NCBI RefSeq assembly: GCF_024360925.2
Contig: NZ_CP113517.1
Location: forward strand, 1,736,001 to 1,800,000
Direction: 5' to 3'
DNA from: Methylomonas rapida
GTDB taxonomy: Bacteria; Pseudomonadota; Gammaproteobacteria; Methylococcales; Methylomonadaceae
Length of the DNA stretch: 64,000 bases
The notes under the pieces: generated by a model
Database searches by the model: none
The model's input: the letters and a program-made list of their open reading frames with translations, nothing else
Told to the model about the DNA's origin: nothing
Made by a program: the position numbers and the translations under genes
Shown here: positions 25,594 through 34,648 of the stretch, one piece after another
Position numbering within the stretch: position 1 is the stretch's first letter
Layout of the letters: every line of letters begins with the position of its first letter

Positions 25594-26201
25594 GTAGCAA
25601 ACAGTTCGAAGTCCTGGAAAAAGAAATCGTCTATCAAGGCTTTTTCAGACTGGAACAATACACCCTGAAACATACCTTGTTCAAAGGTGGCTGGAGCCAA
25701 CCCATTACCCGGGAATTGTTTCGGCGCGGCAATTGCGTGGGGGTGTTGTTGTACGACCCCGACCGCGATGAGGTGGTATTGATCGAACAATTCCGGGTTG
25801 GCGCGGTTTTCCAGCCTCAGCGGGCGTGGTTGGTCGAAATCGTTGCCGGCGCCATCGAAGAGGGCGAGAGCGCGGAAGAAGTCGCTTATCGCGAAGCCCT
25901 GGAAGAAGCGGGTTGTGAAATTCAGGAGTTGTTGAAAATTCAGGAGTTTTATACCACGCCGGGCGGTTGCTCCGAGCGCATTACCTTGTTCTGCGGCCGC
26001 GTCGATAGCCGTTCGGTCGGCGGCATTCATGGCTTGGCCGAAGAAGATGAGGACATACACGTCACCGCGGTCAAATTCGCGGAGGTCTTCAAGATGCTGG
26101 AAGACGGCCAAATCGAATCGGGTATTCCCATCATCGCCATTCAATGGCTCTATATTCACCGTGATCAGTTGAGGGCGCGTTGGCGCAAAGCCGATTTATA
26201 A
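25590..26201 (+). CDS. nudF: ADP-ribose pyrophosphatase (Nudix)
   Basis: Hydrolyses ADP-ribose to AMP and ribose-5-phosphate. Seen in 203 residues: the Nudix box GAIEEGESAEEVAYREALEE followed by AG (about residues 89-110), preceded by DEVVLIEQFRVGAV and WLVEIVAG, and the later ADPRase-specific region FYTTPGGCSERITLFCG. Start is TTG overlapping the upstream stop (TTGA), so translation may be coupled to the sorbosone-dehydrogenase-like gene. Confidence 0.93.
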   Translation: MSSKQFEVLEKEIVYQGFFRLEQYTLKHTLFKGGWSQPITRELFRRGNCVGVLLYDPDRDEVVLIEQFRVGAVFQPQRAWLVEIVAGAIEEGESAEEVAYREALEEAGCEIQELLKIQEFYTTPGGCSERITLFCGRVDSRSVGGIHGLAEEDEDIHVTAVKFAEVFKMLEDGQIESGIPIIAIQWLYIHRDQLRARWRKADL

Positions 26202-26363
26202 AACCGTAAGGTTTCATGCGAGAATAGTCGCCTTTTGATCGTATCACTAATGTGATTTAGGATAGGGCCGCAATAAACCGGGTGTCACAAACATCTCGCA
26301 ACGCTATTTGGGGCCCTTTATCGGTATCGAACCAGTTGCCAGTAAACCAACAACCATTACAAC

Positions 26364-27005
26364 GTGGCGAATATTCTGATTTATTCAAATAATCCGCAAC
26401 TGACCGCCGAGTGGACGCATGCATTGATCAGCGACCATCACGTCAGCCGTTTGTTGAATGCACATAACGATTACCAGGCGGACGCGGTGATATTCGATGC
26501 CAGGAAACTCGATGACGATCCCACGTTGATCTCCATTTTTGCCAATAAGCAAACGCGCTTTTTGGTATTGGGCTCGGATTGGCCGGAACATAAACAAATC
26601 GAGGTTTTGGTACATGGCGCGGCGGGGTATTGCGAGCAAGCCGAGGCGGCCAATCTACTGAAACGCGCCGTCGACTGCATCCTGAAAGGGGATATTTGGA
26701 TGCGACGCGCGTTGGTGCCCAAGGTGATCGGAATCTTGACCGGTAGCCTGAACAACTCGAACAACCATTATCTGTCGCAGGATGAACTGAATAAGTTGAC
26801 CAAGATGATAGATTCCTTGTCCGCGCGCGAGCTTGAAGTGGCCGACATGATACGGCAGGGCCAAAACAATAAGAATATCGCGCTGGCGATGAACATCTCG
26901 GAGCGCACCGTAAAAGCCCATCTCTCCTCGATTTTCAGGAAATTCGGCGTCGATGATCGTTTGCACCTGGCCATACGCCTGAAAGAAATCGACCGCTATC
27001 GCTGA
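26364..27005 (+). CDS. LuxR-type response-regulator-like protein with degenerate receiver
   Basis: Transcription regulator of 213 residues with a GTG start. The C-terminus is a standard LuxR/NarL helix-turn-helix (LSARELEVADMIRQGQNNKN, then ERTVKAHLSSIFRKFG). The N-terminal 120 residues have the size and strand spacing of a receiver, but the acidic pair is replaced by SNN (ILIYSNNPQ) and the Lys-Pro position reads EQ; one Asp (VIFDARK) remains. It is therefore probably not controlled by ordinary phosphorylation. It converges on the sensor operon with a gap of only 14 bases, so overlapping transcripts are likely. Confidence 0.85.
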   Translation: MANILIYSNNPQLTAEWTHALISDHHVSRLLNAHNDYQADAVIFDARKLDDDPTLISIFANKQTRFLVLGSDWPEHKQIEVLVHGAAGYCEQAEAANLLKRAVDCILKGDIWMRRALVPKVIGILTGSLNNSNNHYLSQDELNKLTKMIDSLSARELEVADMIRQGQNNKNIALAMNISERTVKAHLSSIFRKFGVDDRLHLAIRLKEIDRYR

Positions 27006-27019
27006 CCCGGCCAGGCGAG

Positions 27020-29659
27020 CTATTCCGGTTGAGCTTGACCGTTACGACAAAGTTTTGCCACCAGGTCGAAACGGTACACTTCCGTCCAGATTCTGATTGC
27101 CTTGGCGATCTCCGGATGCTCAGGCTGCAAATGCGCCAAGATGGCCTTAATCTTCTCGGCGTCAAGCAGCTCCGCGGCTTCCGCCAATTCGGCGCGTAAT
27201 TCGGGGCTTAACGTTGACAGGTCCAGGGCCCCGTTCGAACGGGGCAATTCGCTGGCGTTGCCACTGACTTCGTCCGCATAACGGTAACGCAATCCGAGTT
27301 GGTCCCCCATGACTTTCAATAGTTTTTGTTCATCCACGGGTTTGGCCAGCATGTCGTCGCAACCGGCGGCTAGAATGCCGTCTTTGTCTTCACGGAAGGC
27401 GCTGGCCGTCAGCGCGGCAATTTTGACTTTGTTGCCGCCGGGCAGGGCGCGGATGGCTTTGGTGGCCTCGTAACCGTTCATGACCGGCATGCGCATATCC
27501 ATCCAGATGAACCAGGGGCGCCAGGTCTGGAAACAATCCACCGCTTGTTGTCCGTTTTCGACGGTTTTGACCTCAAACCCGATATTGCTCAACAACAGCC
27601 TGATCAATTCGCGATTGTCATTATTGTCTTCGGCCACCAGTACCCTGACCGTCGGCTGGTCGGGCGCCAAGCCGATGACCTGACTGGGTGGGGCGGAAAG
27701 CGCGGGCGCCTCGGCCTCCGGCAACGGTACCGTGAATACAAAGGTACTGCCTTTGCCCGGCTCACTGCTGACGTCGATCGTGCCGCCCATCAAGCGCACG
27801 AATTCGCGGCTGATGGTCAGGCCGAGTCCTGTGCCTTCGCCTTGGGCGGCGCCCTTTTCGGTTTGGTAAAACGCCTGGAAGATGCGCGGCAAGTCTGCTT
27901 CGGCAATGCCCGCGCCGGTATCGGACACTTCGAATCGAATATTGTCGCCTTCTGCCTGCACATGCAGCCTGACCGATCCTTGCGCAGTATATTTGACCGC
28001 ATTGCTCAGCAGATTCAACAGGATTTGACGTAAATGGTGGGCATCGCCGACGACATAGCGTGGCAGTTCGCCATCGCGCAGGCTGGCGAAGTGCAAACCT
28101 TTCGACTCGGCGCGCAGCCGAATCATGTCTTCGGCCGACGTCAGCATTTCGGTCAGCGAAAACACTTCGTTTTGGACTTCGGTGCGTCCTGCTTCGATGC
28201 GGGAAATTTCCAGTACATCGTTGATCAACGCCAGCAGATGACTACCGCTGCGGTTTATGGTTTCCAGCTTGCTGTGCTGCTCGTCGGTCAGTGAGGGGTC
28301 GCGCCGGAGAATCTGGGCAAAGCCTAAAATGGCGTTCAACGGCGTGCGTAATTCGTGCGACATGTTCGCCAGGAACACGCTCTTGGCGCGGTTGGCCGCT
28401 TCGGCAGCGTCCCTGGCCTCGATGAGAGCCGCCTCCGCCTGTTTGCGCGCCAGGATCTCGTTGTCGCGCTCACGCACCTTGATCTCCAGGCCGGTATAGA
28501 GTTCCGCCAGCCGGGCGCTCATCTGATTGAAAGCGGCGGCGAGTTCACGTAATTCCCGCGGTCCCGTGGGCGTGGCTTTGATGTTGAAGTTTTTGCGCGT
28601 CATCTGCTGGGTGGCCGCGATCAGATTTATCAACGGTTTTGTCATGATTCGGCTGAAATAAATTGCCAATAGACTGATCGCGCAGGTCAAGACAAACAAG
28701 ACCGCAACCGTGAGCTGTTGCATGCGCCGCAAGGGGGCAAGGGCCTCGTCCGTGTCGATTTTGACCACCATGCCCCAGCGTAACGCGGGCAGATAACGCC
28801 AGGCGGATACGGTCGATTGGCGGGCGTAGTCGGCAATCATCACGCTGTATCCCGACTGTCCGCTCAAGGCGTGTTTCATCGGAACGGCTACTTCGGCGAA
28901 CGGAATCCGGTAGCGGAAGGCGGCGTTTTCGATGTGTTGAAGCGGCGAGGTGTACAGCACAAAATCGCCGTCCTTCTGTGCCAGCACCGTTTCTCCGCTA
29001 GTCCCGAGACCGGTGCGATCGGTGGCTACCGACGCCAGTCTGTCCCAGTTGAATTGCAAGGCTACGACCCCGATGGGTTTGCCATCGTGCAATACCGGGC
29101 TGATCAGAAAACTGGCTTCCTTGTCTTGCGAAGGCGCGTAAGGCGCGAATATCGTTTGGCCGGTTTGCAGCAAATTCAGCGCCGTTTCGACGTCTTCGGC
29201 AAAGTGAGTGTCTCTGTAAGGTCCGCTAAACAAATTGGTGGCGAAATCGGCTTCACGCGCCACCGAATACAGGACATTGCCGCCCTTATCGATCAACAGT
29301 AAATCGTAATAATCTCCCGATTCCAGAAAAGACAGCATGGATTTGTCCAGACTTTCGCTGAGCCGTTGATAGGAAGGGCTGTGCGGACCTTGGGCTTGCC
29401 AAAGCTGGCTCAATTCCAGGATCGCATTTTGAACGGAGGTTCGATTGGCGAGCAGTGTTATGTCGTTATAACGTTCCTGGAAAAAACGGTCGATTTGGTC
29501 GTATTTCTTGTTGGTGATTTGCACCAGGTTATTGGCGACGGTTTCCCGCAGCGCATTTTCATAGATATGCAAAAAATACCAGCCGCCTCCCAGTAGTGGC
29601 GCCAGCGCCAGCAACAAGAAGGCTGCCAACAACCAGGCGTGGATGCGGCCGCCGTTCAT
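27020..29659 (-). CDS. Cache-HAMP hybrid sensor histidine kinase with receiver
   Basis: Inner-membrane hybrid kinase, 879 residues, last gene of the sensor operon. Domains: membrane segment (about 8-30), periplasmic double-Cache-like region (about 35-310, DLLLIDKGGNVLYSV), second membrane segment (about 318-340), HAMP (340-395), coiled coil, HisKA with ANMSHELRTPLNAI (about 435), HATPase (DTGAGIAE, GEGTGLGLTI), receiver with phospho-Asp in FIWMDMRMPVMNGYEA (about 720), and a C-terminal region of 100 residues without an HPt His motif. Its start overlaps the stop of the binding-lipoprotein gene, so that protein may present a ligand to it. Related in layout to the hybrid at 30872. Confidence 0.93.
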   Translation of the reverse strand: MNGGRIHAWLLAAFLLLALAPLLGGGWYFLHIYENALRETVANNLVQITNKKYDQIDRFFQERYNDITLLANRTSVQNAILELSQLWQAQGPHSPSYQRLSESLDKSMLSFLESGDYYDLLLIDKGGNVLYSVAREADFATNLFSGPYRDTHFAEDVETALNLLQTGQTIFAPYAPSQDKEASFLISPVLHDGKPIGVVALQFNWDRLASVATDRTGLGTSGETVLAQKDGDFVLYTSPLQHIENAAFRYRIPFAEVAVPMKHALSGQSGYSVMIADYARQSTVSAWRYLPALRWGMVVKIDTDEALAPLRRMQQLTVAVLFVLTCAISLLAIYFSRIMTKPLINLIAATQQMTRKNFNIKATPTGPRELRELAAAFNQMSARLAELYTGLEIKVRERDNEILARKQAEAALIEARDAAEAANRAKSVFLANMSHELRTPLNAILGFAQILRRDPSLTDEQHSKLETINRSGSHLLALINDVLEISRIEAGRTEVQNEVFSLTEMLTSAEDMIRLRAESKGLHFASLRDGELPRYVVGDAHHLRQILLNLLSNAVKYTAQGSVRLHVQAEGDNIRFEVSDTGAGIAEADLPRIFQAFYQTEKGAAQGEGTGLGLTISREFVRLMGGTIDVSSEPGKGSTFVFTVPLPEAEAPALSAPPSQVIGLAPDQPTVRVLVAEDNNDNRELIRLLLSNIGFEVKTVENGQQAVDCFQTWRPWFIWMDMRMPVMNGYEATKAIRALPGGNKVKIAALTASAFREDKDGILAAGCDDMLAKPVDEQKLLKVMGDQLGLRYRYADEVSGNASELPRSNGALDLSTLSPELRAELAEAAELLDAEKIKAILAHLQPEHPEIAKAIRIWTEVYRFDLVAKLCRNGQAQPE

Positions 29660-30888
29660 GGCGATTTCCTGAGCTGCTTGGCCAGCTCACGCCATTCGCG
29701 CCGGCTGCGATAAAGCGGGTAGGGGACAGGCCTCAAGGCGTTCTTGGAGTCGTAGATAATGTCGAAATTGCCATGCGCGTTGGCCTTGCCGATTTTCACG
29801 TTCTTCCATAAATGCCGGGTGCCGGGATCGACCGCAAGTATGCCAGAAGGGGCTTCGATACTCTGGCGCACGATCGCAAAATTGACCTGCTCGACGTCGT
29901 CGCAGCCTACTTCTTTCACGGCCTGGGCCCATAATTTGACGCCGGTGTAAGCCGCTTCGACGGGGTCGGAAGTGGGTCTGTCGCTACCATAGCGTTGCTG
30001 GTAAGCCTGGACGAAACGACGATTGCTGTCGCTATCGACGCTTTGAAAATAACTCCAGACCGCGTAATGCGCATTGAGATGAACTTCGGGCTGTGCGTTC
30101 AGCTCGCCTTCAGCCACGCTGAAGGATACGATGGCCTGGTCGCTCAGGCCGGCGTCGCGCATGGCGCTGAACAGATGCAAGTTGCTGTCGCCGTTGACCG
30201 TGTTGATGACGACATCCGGCCGCAGTCTTTGAATTTCCTGAATTTCCTGGCTGAAGTCCGTGTTGCCGAGCGGTTGGTAGCGCTCGGCCAGAATCTCGGC
30301 CCCGGACGCCTTGGCCAAATCGGTGATGATCAGGTTGGCAACGCGCGGAAACACGTAATCGGAACCGATCAGGTAGAGGCGCTTGCCGAGATGTTGCAGC
30401 GCCCAATAGATGCCCGGCACGATTTGCTGATTGGGCGCGGAGCCCGTGTAAATGATATTGGTCGATTCTTCCAGCCCTTCGTATTGCACCGGATAAAACA
30501 GCAGGTGACGATGTTTTTCCACCACCGGTTTCAGCGCGATGCGGCAAGCCGAGGTCCAGCAGGCGAACAGGGCTGAGACGTGTTGTTCCTGTATCAAGCG
30601 TTCGGCCTCTTCGGCCGCGATTTCAGGGCTGGAGCGACTGTCGGCGACCACCATTTCCACGGGGCGTCCCAGCAAGCCGCCGGCGGCATTGATTTCTTCC
30701 ACCGCCAGCCGGACCGCATCCACCAATGGTGTTTCGCTGATCGCCATGTTGCCGGTCAGTGAATGGATGACACCGATACGGATGCTTGGCGGCTGTGCCG
30801 GTTGGCAGGAAATCAGACCTGCGGCGAGAAGCCAGAAACCGAACATGAGATAACGGCGACTGATTTTGTGCTCATTCTGCATTGCCAT
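29656..30888 (-). CDS. UrtA/AmiC-like periplasmic binding lipoprotein
   Basis: Type I periplasmic binding protein of the branched-chain amino acid/amide/urea group. Start at 30888 (MAMQNEHKISRR) has AAGGAG eight bases before it; longer in-frame forms are rejected. Seen in 410 residues: lipobox LISC, RIGVIHSLTGNMA, DAVRLAVEEINAAGGLLGRP, ACWTSACR, LFYPVQYEGLEES and GNTDFSQEIQEIQRLRPDVV. No permease or ATPase gene is nearby; it is sandwiched between two kinase genes with overlaps on both sides, so a sensory role is more likely than transport. The ligand is unknown, perhaps an amide or urea-like compound. Confidence 0.88.
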   Translation of the reverse strand: MAMQNEHKISRRYLMFGFWLLAAGLISCQPAQPPSIRIGVIHSLTGNMAISETPLVDAVRLAVEEINAAGGLLGRPVEMVVADSRSSPEIAAEEAERLIQEQHVSALFACWTSACRIALKPVVEKHRHLLFYPVQYEGLEESTNIIYTGSAPNQQIVPGIYWALQHLGKRLYLIGSDYVFPRVANLIITDLAKASGAEILAERYQPLGNTDFSQEIQEIQRLRPDVVINTVNGDSNLHLFSAMRDAGLSDQAIVSFSVAEGELNAQPEVHLNAHYAVWSYFQSVDSDSNRRFVQAYQQRYGSDRPTSDPVEAAYTGVKLWAQAVKEVGCDDVEQVNFAIVRQSIEAPSGILAVDPGTRHLWKNVKIGKANAHGNFDIIYDSKNALRPVPYPLYRSRREWRELAKQLRKSP

Positions 30889-32743
30889 GGCGCTTCTCCT
30901 TGGCGTTGATGCCGGCATCGGCGGCGCGTTGAATTTGCTCGAAACGGAATTCGTTGACCCAGCGCTGTAAAATCGGGGCAACCGTAGGCTGGCTGTCGCG
31001 CAGTTGTTCGATGATGTCGCCGAATCCCGCCAAATCCAGGGTTTCGGCGGCGTATTTGATGGCGAGGCAGAGTTCCAGGCTGGTCGTCGTCAAATCCAAT
31101 TCCGTGGTTTCGATGTGGTTGACGGTTTCATCATAACGGTATTTGACATTCAGAAGCTCGGCCATGATCTGGAACAGGCGCTCTTCTTCGAAGGGTTTTC
31201 CCAGTACATCGTCGCAGCCGGCCTGTAAAATATCGCCCAGGCGTTCCTGAAACACACTAGCCGTCAGCGCGACTATTTTGACGCTATCGCCACCCGGCAA
31301 GGCACGAATTTGCCGGGTGGCGGCATAGCCATCCATGACCGGCATGCGGATATCCATCCAGATGAAGTGGGGGTGCCAGGTTTTAAACGTCTCGATGGCT
31401 TGCAGGCCATTTTCTACCGCGCGCACTTCGAAACCCACGCTGGTCAGCAAGCGCACGATGAATTCCCGGCTATCGGCCGCATCCTCGGCGATGAGAATGC
31501 GTACGGGGGCCTGTCCTGCTTGCAAGCCTAAAACCCTGGCATGCGGTAAAGTCGTGGGCGGGCTGTCAGCGGCGGGCAGCGGCACGCTGAAGCTGAAGAT
31601 GCTGCCTTGACCGGGTTGACTTTGCACGCTGATTTCACCGCCCATCATGTGCACGAACTCGCGGCTGAGAGTGAGCCCCAAACCGGTGCCTTCGCCCAGC
31701 GAAAGGCCAACGTCGGTCTGGTAAAAGGCCTGGAAGATGCGTGTCTGTTCGTCCGGGGCGATGCCGACACCGGTGTCACTGACCTCGAAGCGGATATGCT
31801 CGTTGCAGGGCGTCATGCGCAGGTTGATTTCGCCGTGTTCGGTGTATTTGACGGCATTGCCCAGTAAATTGAGCAAGACTTGTTTTAACCGCTGGCCGTC
31901 GCCAACCACCGAAGATGGCAGCTCACCGTGTTGCTCGAGTTTGAATGTCAAGCCTTTTGCCGCCGCGCGCAAGCGGATCATTTCTTCGACGCTATGCAGC
32001 ATGTCGACGAAATCGAAGGGTTTGTTCTGTATCAGGGTATGGCCCGCCTCGATGCGGGAGATTTCCAGTACATCGTTGATCAAGGCCAGCAAATGGCGGC
32101 CGCTGCGGTTGATGGTTTGCAACTCGCGGCGGTGGTCGCTGTCCAGGGCAGGGTCGCGTTCCATCAATTGAGCGAAACCCAGAATGGCGTTCAGCGGTGT
32201 GCGCAGTTCATGGCTCATGTTGGCCAGAAACGCGGTTTTGGCGCGGTTGGCGGATTCGGCGGCTTCCTTCGCCAGCGCCAGTTCGGCGGTGCGGTGGGTG
32301 ACCAATTCCTCCAAATGAAAGCGGTATTCCGCCAGTTCGCGTTCCAGTTTGGTGCGATGCAGGGTATAAAAAATGGTTCTGGCCAGACCGTCATAGCCAA
32401 AGTCGCCTTTCACCAGATATTCGGTGGCGCCGGCTTTTAGCGTGTTCAGGCCGAATTCGGTATCGGTCTGGCCGGTCAGCACGATGATGGGTGTCAGGCT
32501 GGCCACCGCCAATATCCGTTCGACGGTGTTGATGCCCGCGGAATCCGGCAAGGTCAGATCGAGCAAGATGACATCATACGTTTGCTGGCCCATGCTTTCC
32601 AGCGCTTTTGCCAGGGTTTGTACCCAGGCCACGCTGAAATGCGCATTACGGAAGTCGCGCAAGGCCAGTTGAGCCAAACCCGCATCGCCGGCTTCGTCTT
32701 CAATCAGCAATACCCGAATCGGTGCGGCGCTGTCGTCGGTCAT
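30872..32743 (-). CDS. Receiver-kinase-receiver hybrid protein
   Basis: Soluble hybrid of 623 residues. Domains: N-terminal receiver with phospho-Asp in VILLDLTLPDSAG (about 60), a coiled-coil linker (about 125-165), HisKA with ANMSHELRTPLNAI (about 178), HATPase (DTGVGIAP, GEGTGLGLTL), second receiver with FIWMDIRMPVMDGYAA (about 465), and a C-terminal tail without an HPt motif. It has no membrane segment, so its input should come from another kinase through the first receiver. It overlaps the preceding receiver gene by four bases and the following lipoprotein gene by 17. Confidence 0.93.
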   Translation of the reverse strand: MTDDSAAPIRVLLIEDEAGDAGLAQLALRDFRNAHFSVAWVQTLAKALESMGQQTYDVILLDLTLPDSAGINTVERILAVASLTPIIVLTGQTDTEFGLNTLKAGATEYLVKGDFGYDGLARTIFYTLHRTKLERELAEYRFHLEELVTHRTAELALAKEAAESANRAKTAFLANMSHELRTPLNAILGFAQLMERDPALDSDHRRELQTINRSGRHLLALINDVLEISRIEAGHTLIQNKPFDFVDMLHSVEEMIRLRAAAKGLTFKLEQHGELPSSVVGDGQRLKQVLLNLLGNAVKYTEHGEINLRMTPCNEHIRFEVSDTGVGIAPDEQTRIFQAFYQTDVGLSLGEGTGLGLTLSREFVHMMGGEISVQSQPGQGSIFSFSVPLPAADSPPTTLPHARVLGLQAGQAPVRILIAEDAADSREFIVRLLTSVGFEVRAVENGLQAIETFKTWHPHFIWMDIRMPVMDGYAATRQIRALPGGDSVKIVALTASVFQERLGDILQAGCDDVLGKPFEEERLFQIMAELLNVKYRYDETVNHIETTELDLTTTSLELCLAIKYAAETLDLAGFGDIIEQLRDSQPTVAPILQRWVNEFRFEQIQRAADAGINAKEKRHGNAE

Positions 32744-33189
32744 ATTTTGTTTTCGCGTGGCAGTCGGGTCAGCACGAACCAGTAATCGCTCAATTGCGAG
32801 ATGGCGGCGGTAAATTGCTGCATGTCGACCGGCTTGGTGATATAGCCGGCCGCGCCATGCTTGAAACTGGCTTCGACGTCGCGTTCGACTTCCGAGGTGG
32901 TCAGCACCACGACCGGGATGTCGCGAAAATTTTCATCGGCCTTGACCGCGGCGAGAAACTCGTGGCCGTTCATGCGCGGCATGTTCAAATCCAGCAAGAT
33001 CAAATCCGGCCGCGGAGCCGATTCGAAGGGCTGCTTGCGCTGTAAAAAGTCCAGGCCTTCGCGGCCGTCGAGCAGGTGGTGCAACTGGCAATGCACCCGC
33101 GCTTCTTTCAACGAAACGCGGACCAGATGGGCGTCGGCCGGCTCATCTTCCAAAAGCAGGATTTCGAAGGGGTTAATCTCGAACGTCAT
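32740..33189 (-). CDS. Single-domain response regulator (Rcp1-like)
   Basis: Receiver-only protein of 149 residues of the Rcp1 group commonly paired with phytochrome-type kinases. Seen: acidic cluster LLLEDEPADA, phospho-Asp in LILLDLNMPRMNGHEFL, Thr in VVVLTTSE and the conserved Lys in GYITKPVDM. It overlaps the heme-kinase gene by 17 bases upstream and the hybrid gene by four bases downstream, so it is likely to shuttle phosphate between them. No output domain. Confidence 0.93.
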   Translation of the reverse strand: MTFEINPFEILLLEDEPADAHLVRVSLKEARVHCQLHHLLDGREGLDFLQRKQPFESAPRPDLILLDLNMPRMNGHEFLAAVKADENFRDIPVVVLTTSEVERDVEASFKHGAAGYITKPVDMQQFTAAISQLSDYWFVLTRLPRENKI

Positions 33190-34648
33190 TATTAAGAACT
33201 CCGGTTGGCAGGTCGAATATTACGGCGATACCGCCCATGTCTGAGGATTCTATCCATATTTTGCCGTTCCGGCTGTTTACGATGCGCTCGACGATGGCCA
33301 GGCCGATGCCGGTTCCGGCCAATGGGTTGGGCTTGAGTTGTTCGAATACGCCGAATACGCGCCGGCGATATTCTGGCTCGATGCCGGGGCCATTGTCCTC
33401 GATCACGATGCGCACGGCGGATTTTTCGGCTTGCGCCGCAATCCGGACGCGGGGTGGGACGTCCAGGCGCGCGTGAATGATGGCGTTGTTCAGCAGGATT
33501 TCGAACAAATCGGCCAGACGCGGTAAGTCCAGGTAAACGGGCGGCAAAGCGGTCACGTCGAGCTCTACCTTGTTGTCGGCGATCAGCTTGGCCAAACGGC
33601 GGCGGGCTTCGGTCAAGGCCGCGCCGGGATCGTTCAATTGCATGGGGCCGCGCGCGGTGCTGGCGGCCAGATAGCGCTCGATGTCCCGCAGCAAGTCACG
33701 CATGCGGGCCGCGCCTTTTTCGATGTATTCCAGCGACAAAAGCGCGTCTTCATCCTCCTGTATCCGGCTGCCGAGTCGCGTGCGCAAGCGCTGGGCGTAC
33801 GACAGCAATCTACGCGCGGGTTCCATCAGGTGGTGAGCGGAAATATTGGCGAAGTGCGTCAGCTCGGCATTGGCGCGTTCGATGGCTGCATGTTGCTGGC
33901 CGATTTGCGCGGTGATGCGGTCTTTTTCCAGCAGACGCCGTTTGCTCAGCAAACTCCAGCTGATGATAGCGGCCAAGCCTATTAGCCAGATGGCACCATA
34001 CATCGCTATCTTTTTATGAATCTGTTCGTCAAGTTCTTGCCAATAAGGCCGCATCGGTATCGAAACGCCGACGCCGCCGCGTACTTCGCCGAGTTTGTAA
34101 CCTTGAGAGCCATGGCATTTCAAGCAACCTTGCTGCACCAGCATCGCGGCCATCAAGCGCAAATACGGTTCTCCATCGATGTTGGCGAATTCGAAAACTT
34201 CTTTTGCTCCACGCTCAAACTGATGCATGGCTTCCGCTTCCCAGGCATCGGGGGCATTGATGGGATTCATTAACTTGAAACTGGTGATTTTGCCCCGGAT
34301 GCCATACAACTCGCCGAAATCTTCCATTAGTTGGCGCAGCATATAGGCGGGATTCATCAGCGTCAGTTTCCTGCCCGATGGGGTTTGAATATCGCGCTCG
34401 GGAATCTGGGCCAGTGCCGGATTGGGTGGGGTTCTGCTGTCGATTGGCACATAGACGCCGCCGTGGCTGGTCGCCCATAAACGAAAAGCTAGATCCTTGT
34501 CGAAGTTGGCCCTGGCTTCCTTGCGGGCAAGTGCCTCGGTGTGCTGTCTGGCTAAGCTGATGTCGTAATGGCAAAAACCAGCCAGCAAGGCGCTCCAGGC
34601 AAAAACAGCGGCAAACGTGCTCAATTTGAGATGGCGCAGCTCTTTCAT
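33173..34648 (-). CDS. Histidine kinase with periplasmic c-type heme (DUF3365/Tll0287-like) sensor
   Basis: Inner-membrane kinase of 491 residues. Domains: membrane segment (about 10-27), periplasmic DUF3365-type domain with MNPAYMLRQLMEDFGE and a c-type heme site CLKCH (about residue 174), second membrane segment (about 212-235), coiled coil, a bacteriophytochrome-like dimerisation helix with phospho-His in ISAHHLMEPARR (about 273), and HATPase (EDNGPGIEP, GTGIGLAIVE). The heme motif indicates covalent heme in the periplasm and thus a redox or gas input; that role is inferred. It overlaps the PAS-kinase gene by four bases and the Rcp1-like regulator by 17. Confidence 0.9.
   Translation of the reverse strand: MKELRHLKLSTFAAVFAWSALLAGFCHYDISLARQHTEALARKEARANFDKDLAFRLWATSHGGVYVPIDSRTPPNPALAQIPERDIQTPSGRKLTLMNPAYMLRQLMEDFGELYGIRGKITSFKLMNPINAPDAWEAEAMHQFERGAKEVFEFANIDGEPYLRLMAAMLVQQGCLKCHGSQGYKLGEVRGGVGVSIPMRPYWQELDEQIHKKIAMYGAIWLIGLAAIISWSLLSKRRLLEKDRITAQIGQQHAAIERANAELTHFANISAHHLMEPARRLLSYAQRLRTRLGSRIQEDEDALLSLEYIEKGAARMRDLLRDIERYLAASTARGPMQLNDPGAALTEARRRLAKLIADNKVELDVTALPPVYLDLPRLADLFEILLNNAIIHARLDVPPRVRIAAQAEKSAVRIVIEDNGPGIEPEYRRRVFGVFEQLKPNPLAGTGIGLAIVERIVNSRNGKIWIESSDMGGIAVIFDLPTGVLNNDVRD

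Noticed and set aside
30889..30981. Upstream extension of the UrtA-like protein
   Set aside because: It would lie inside the preceding kinase gene; the start at 30888 has a strong ribosome-binding site and lipoprotein signal.
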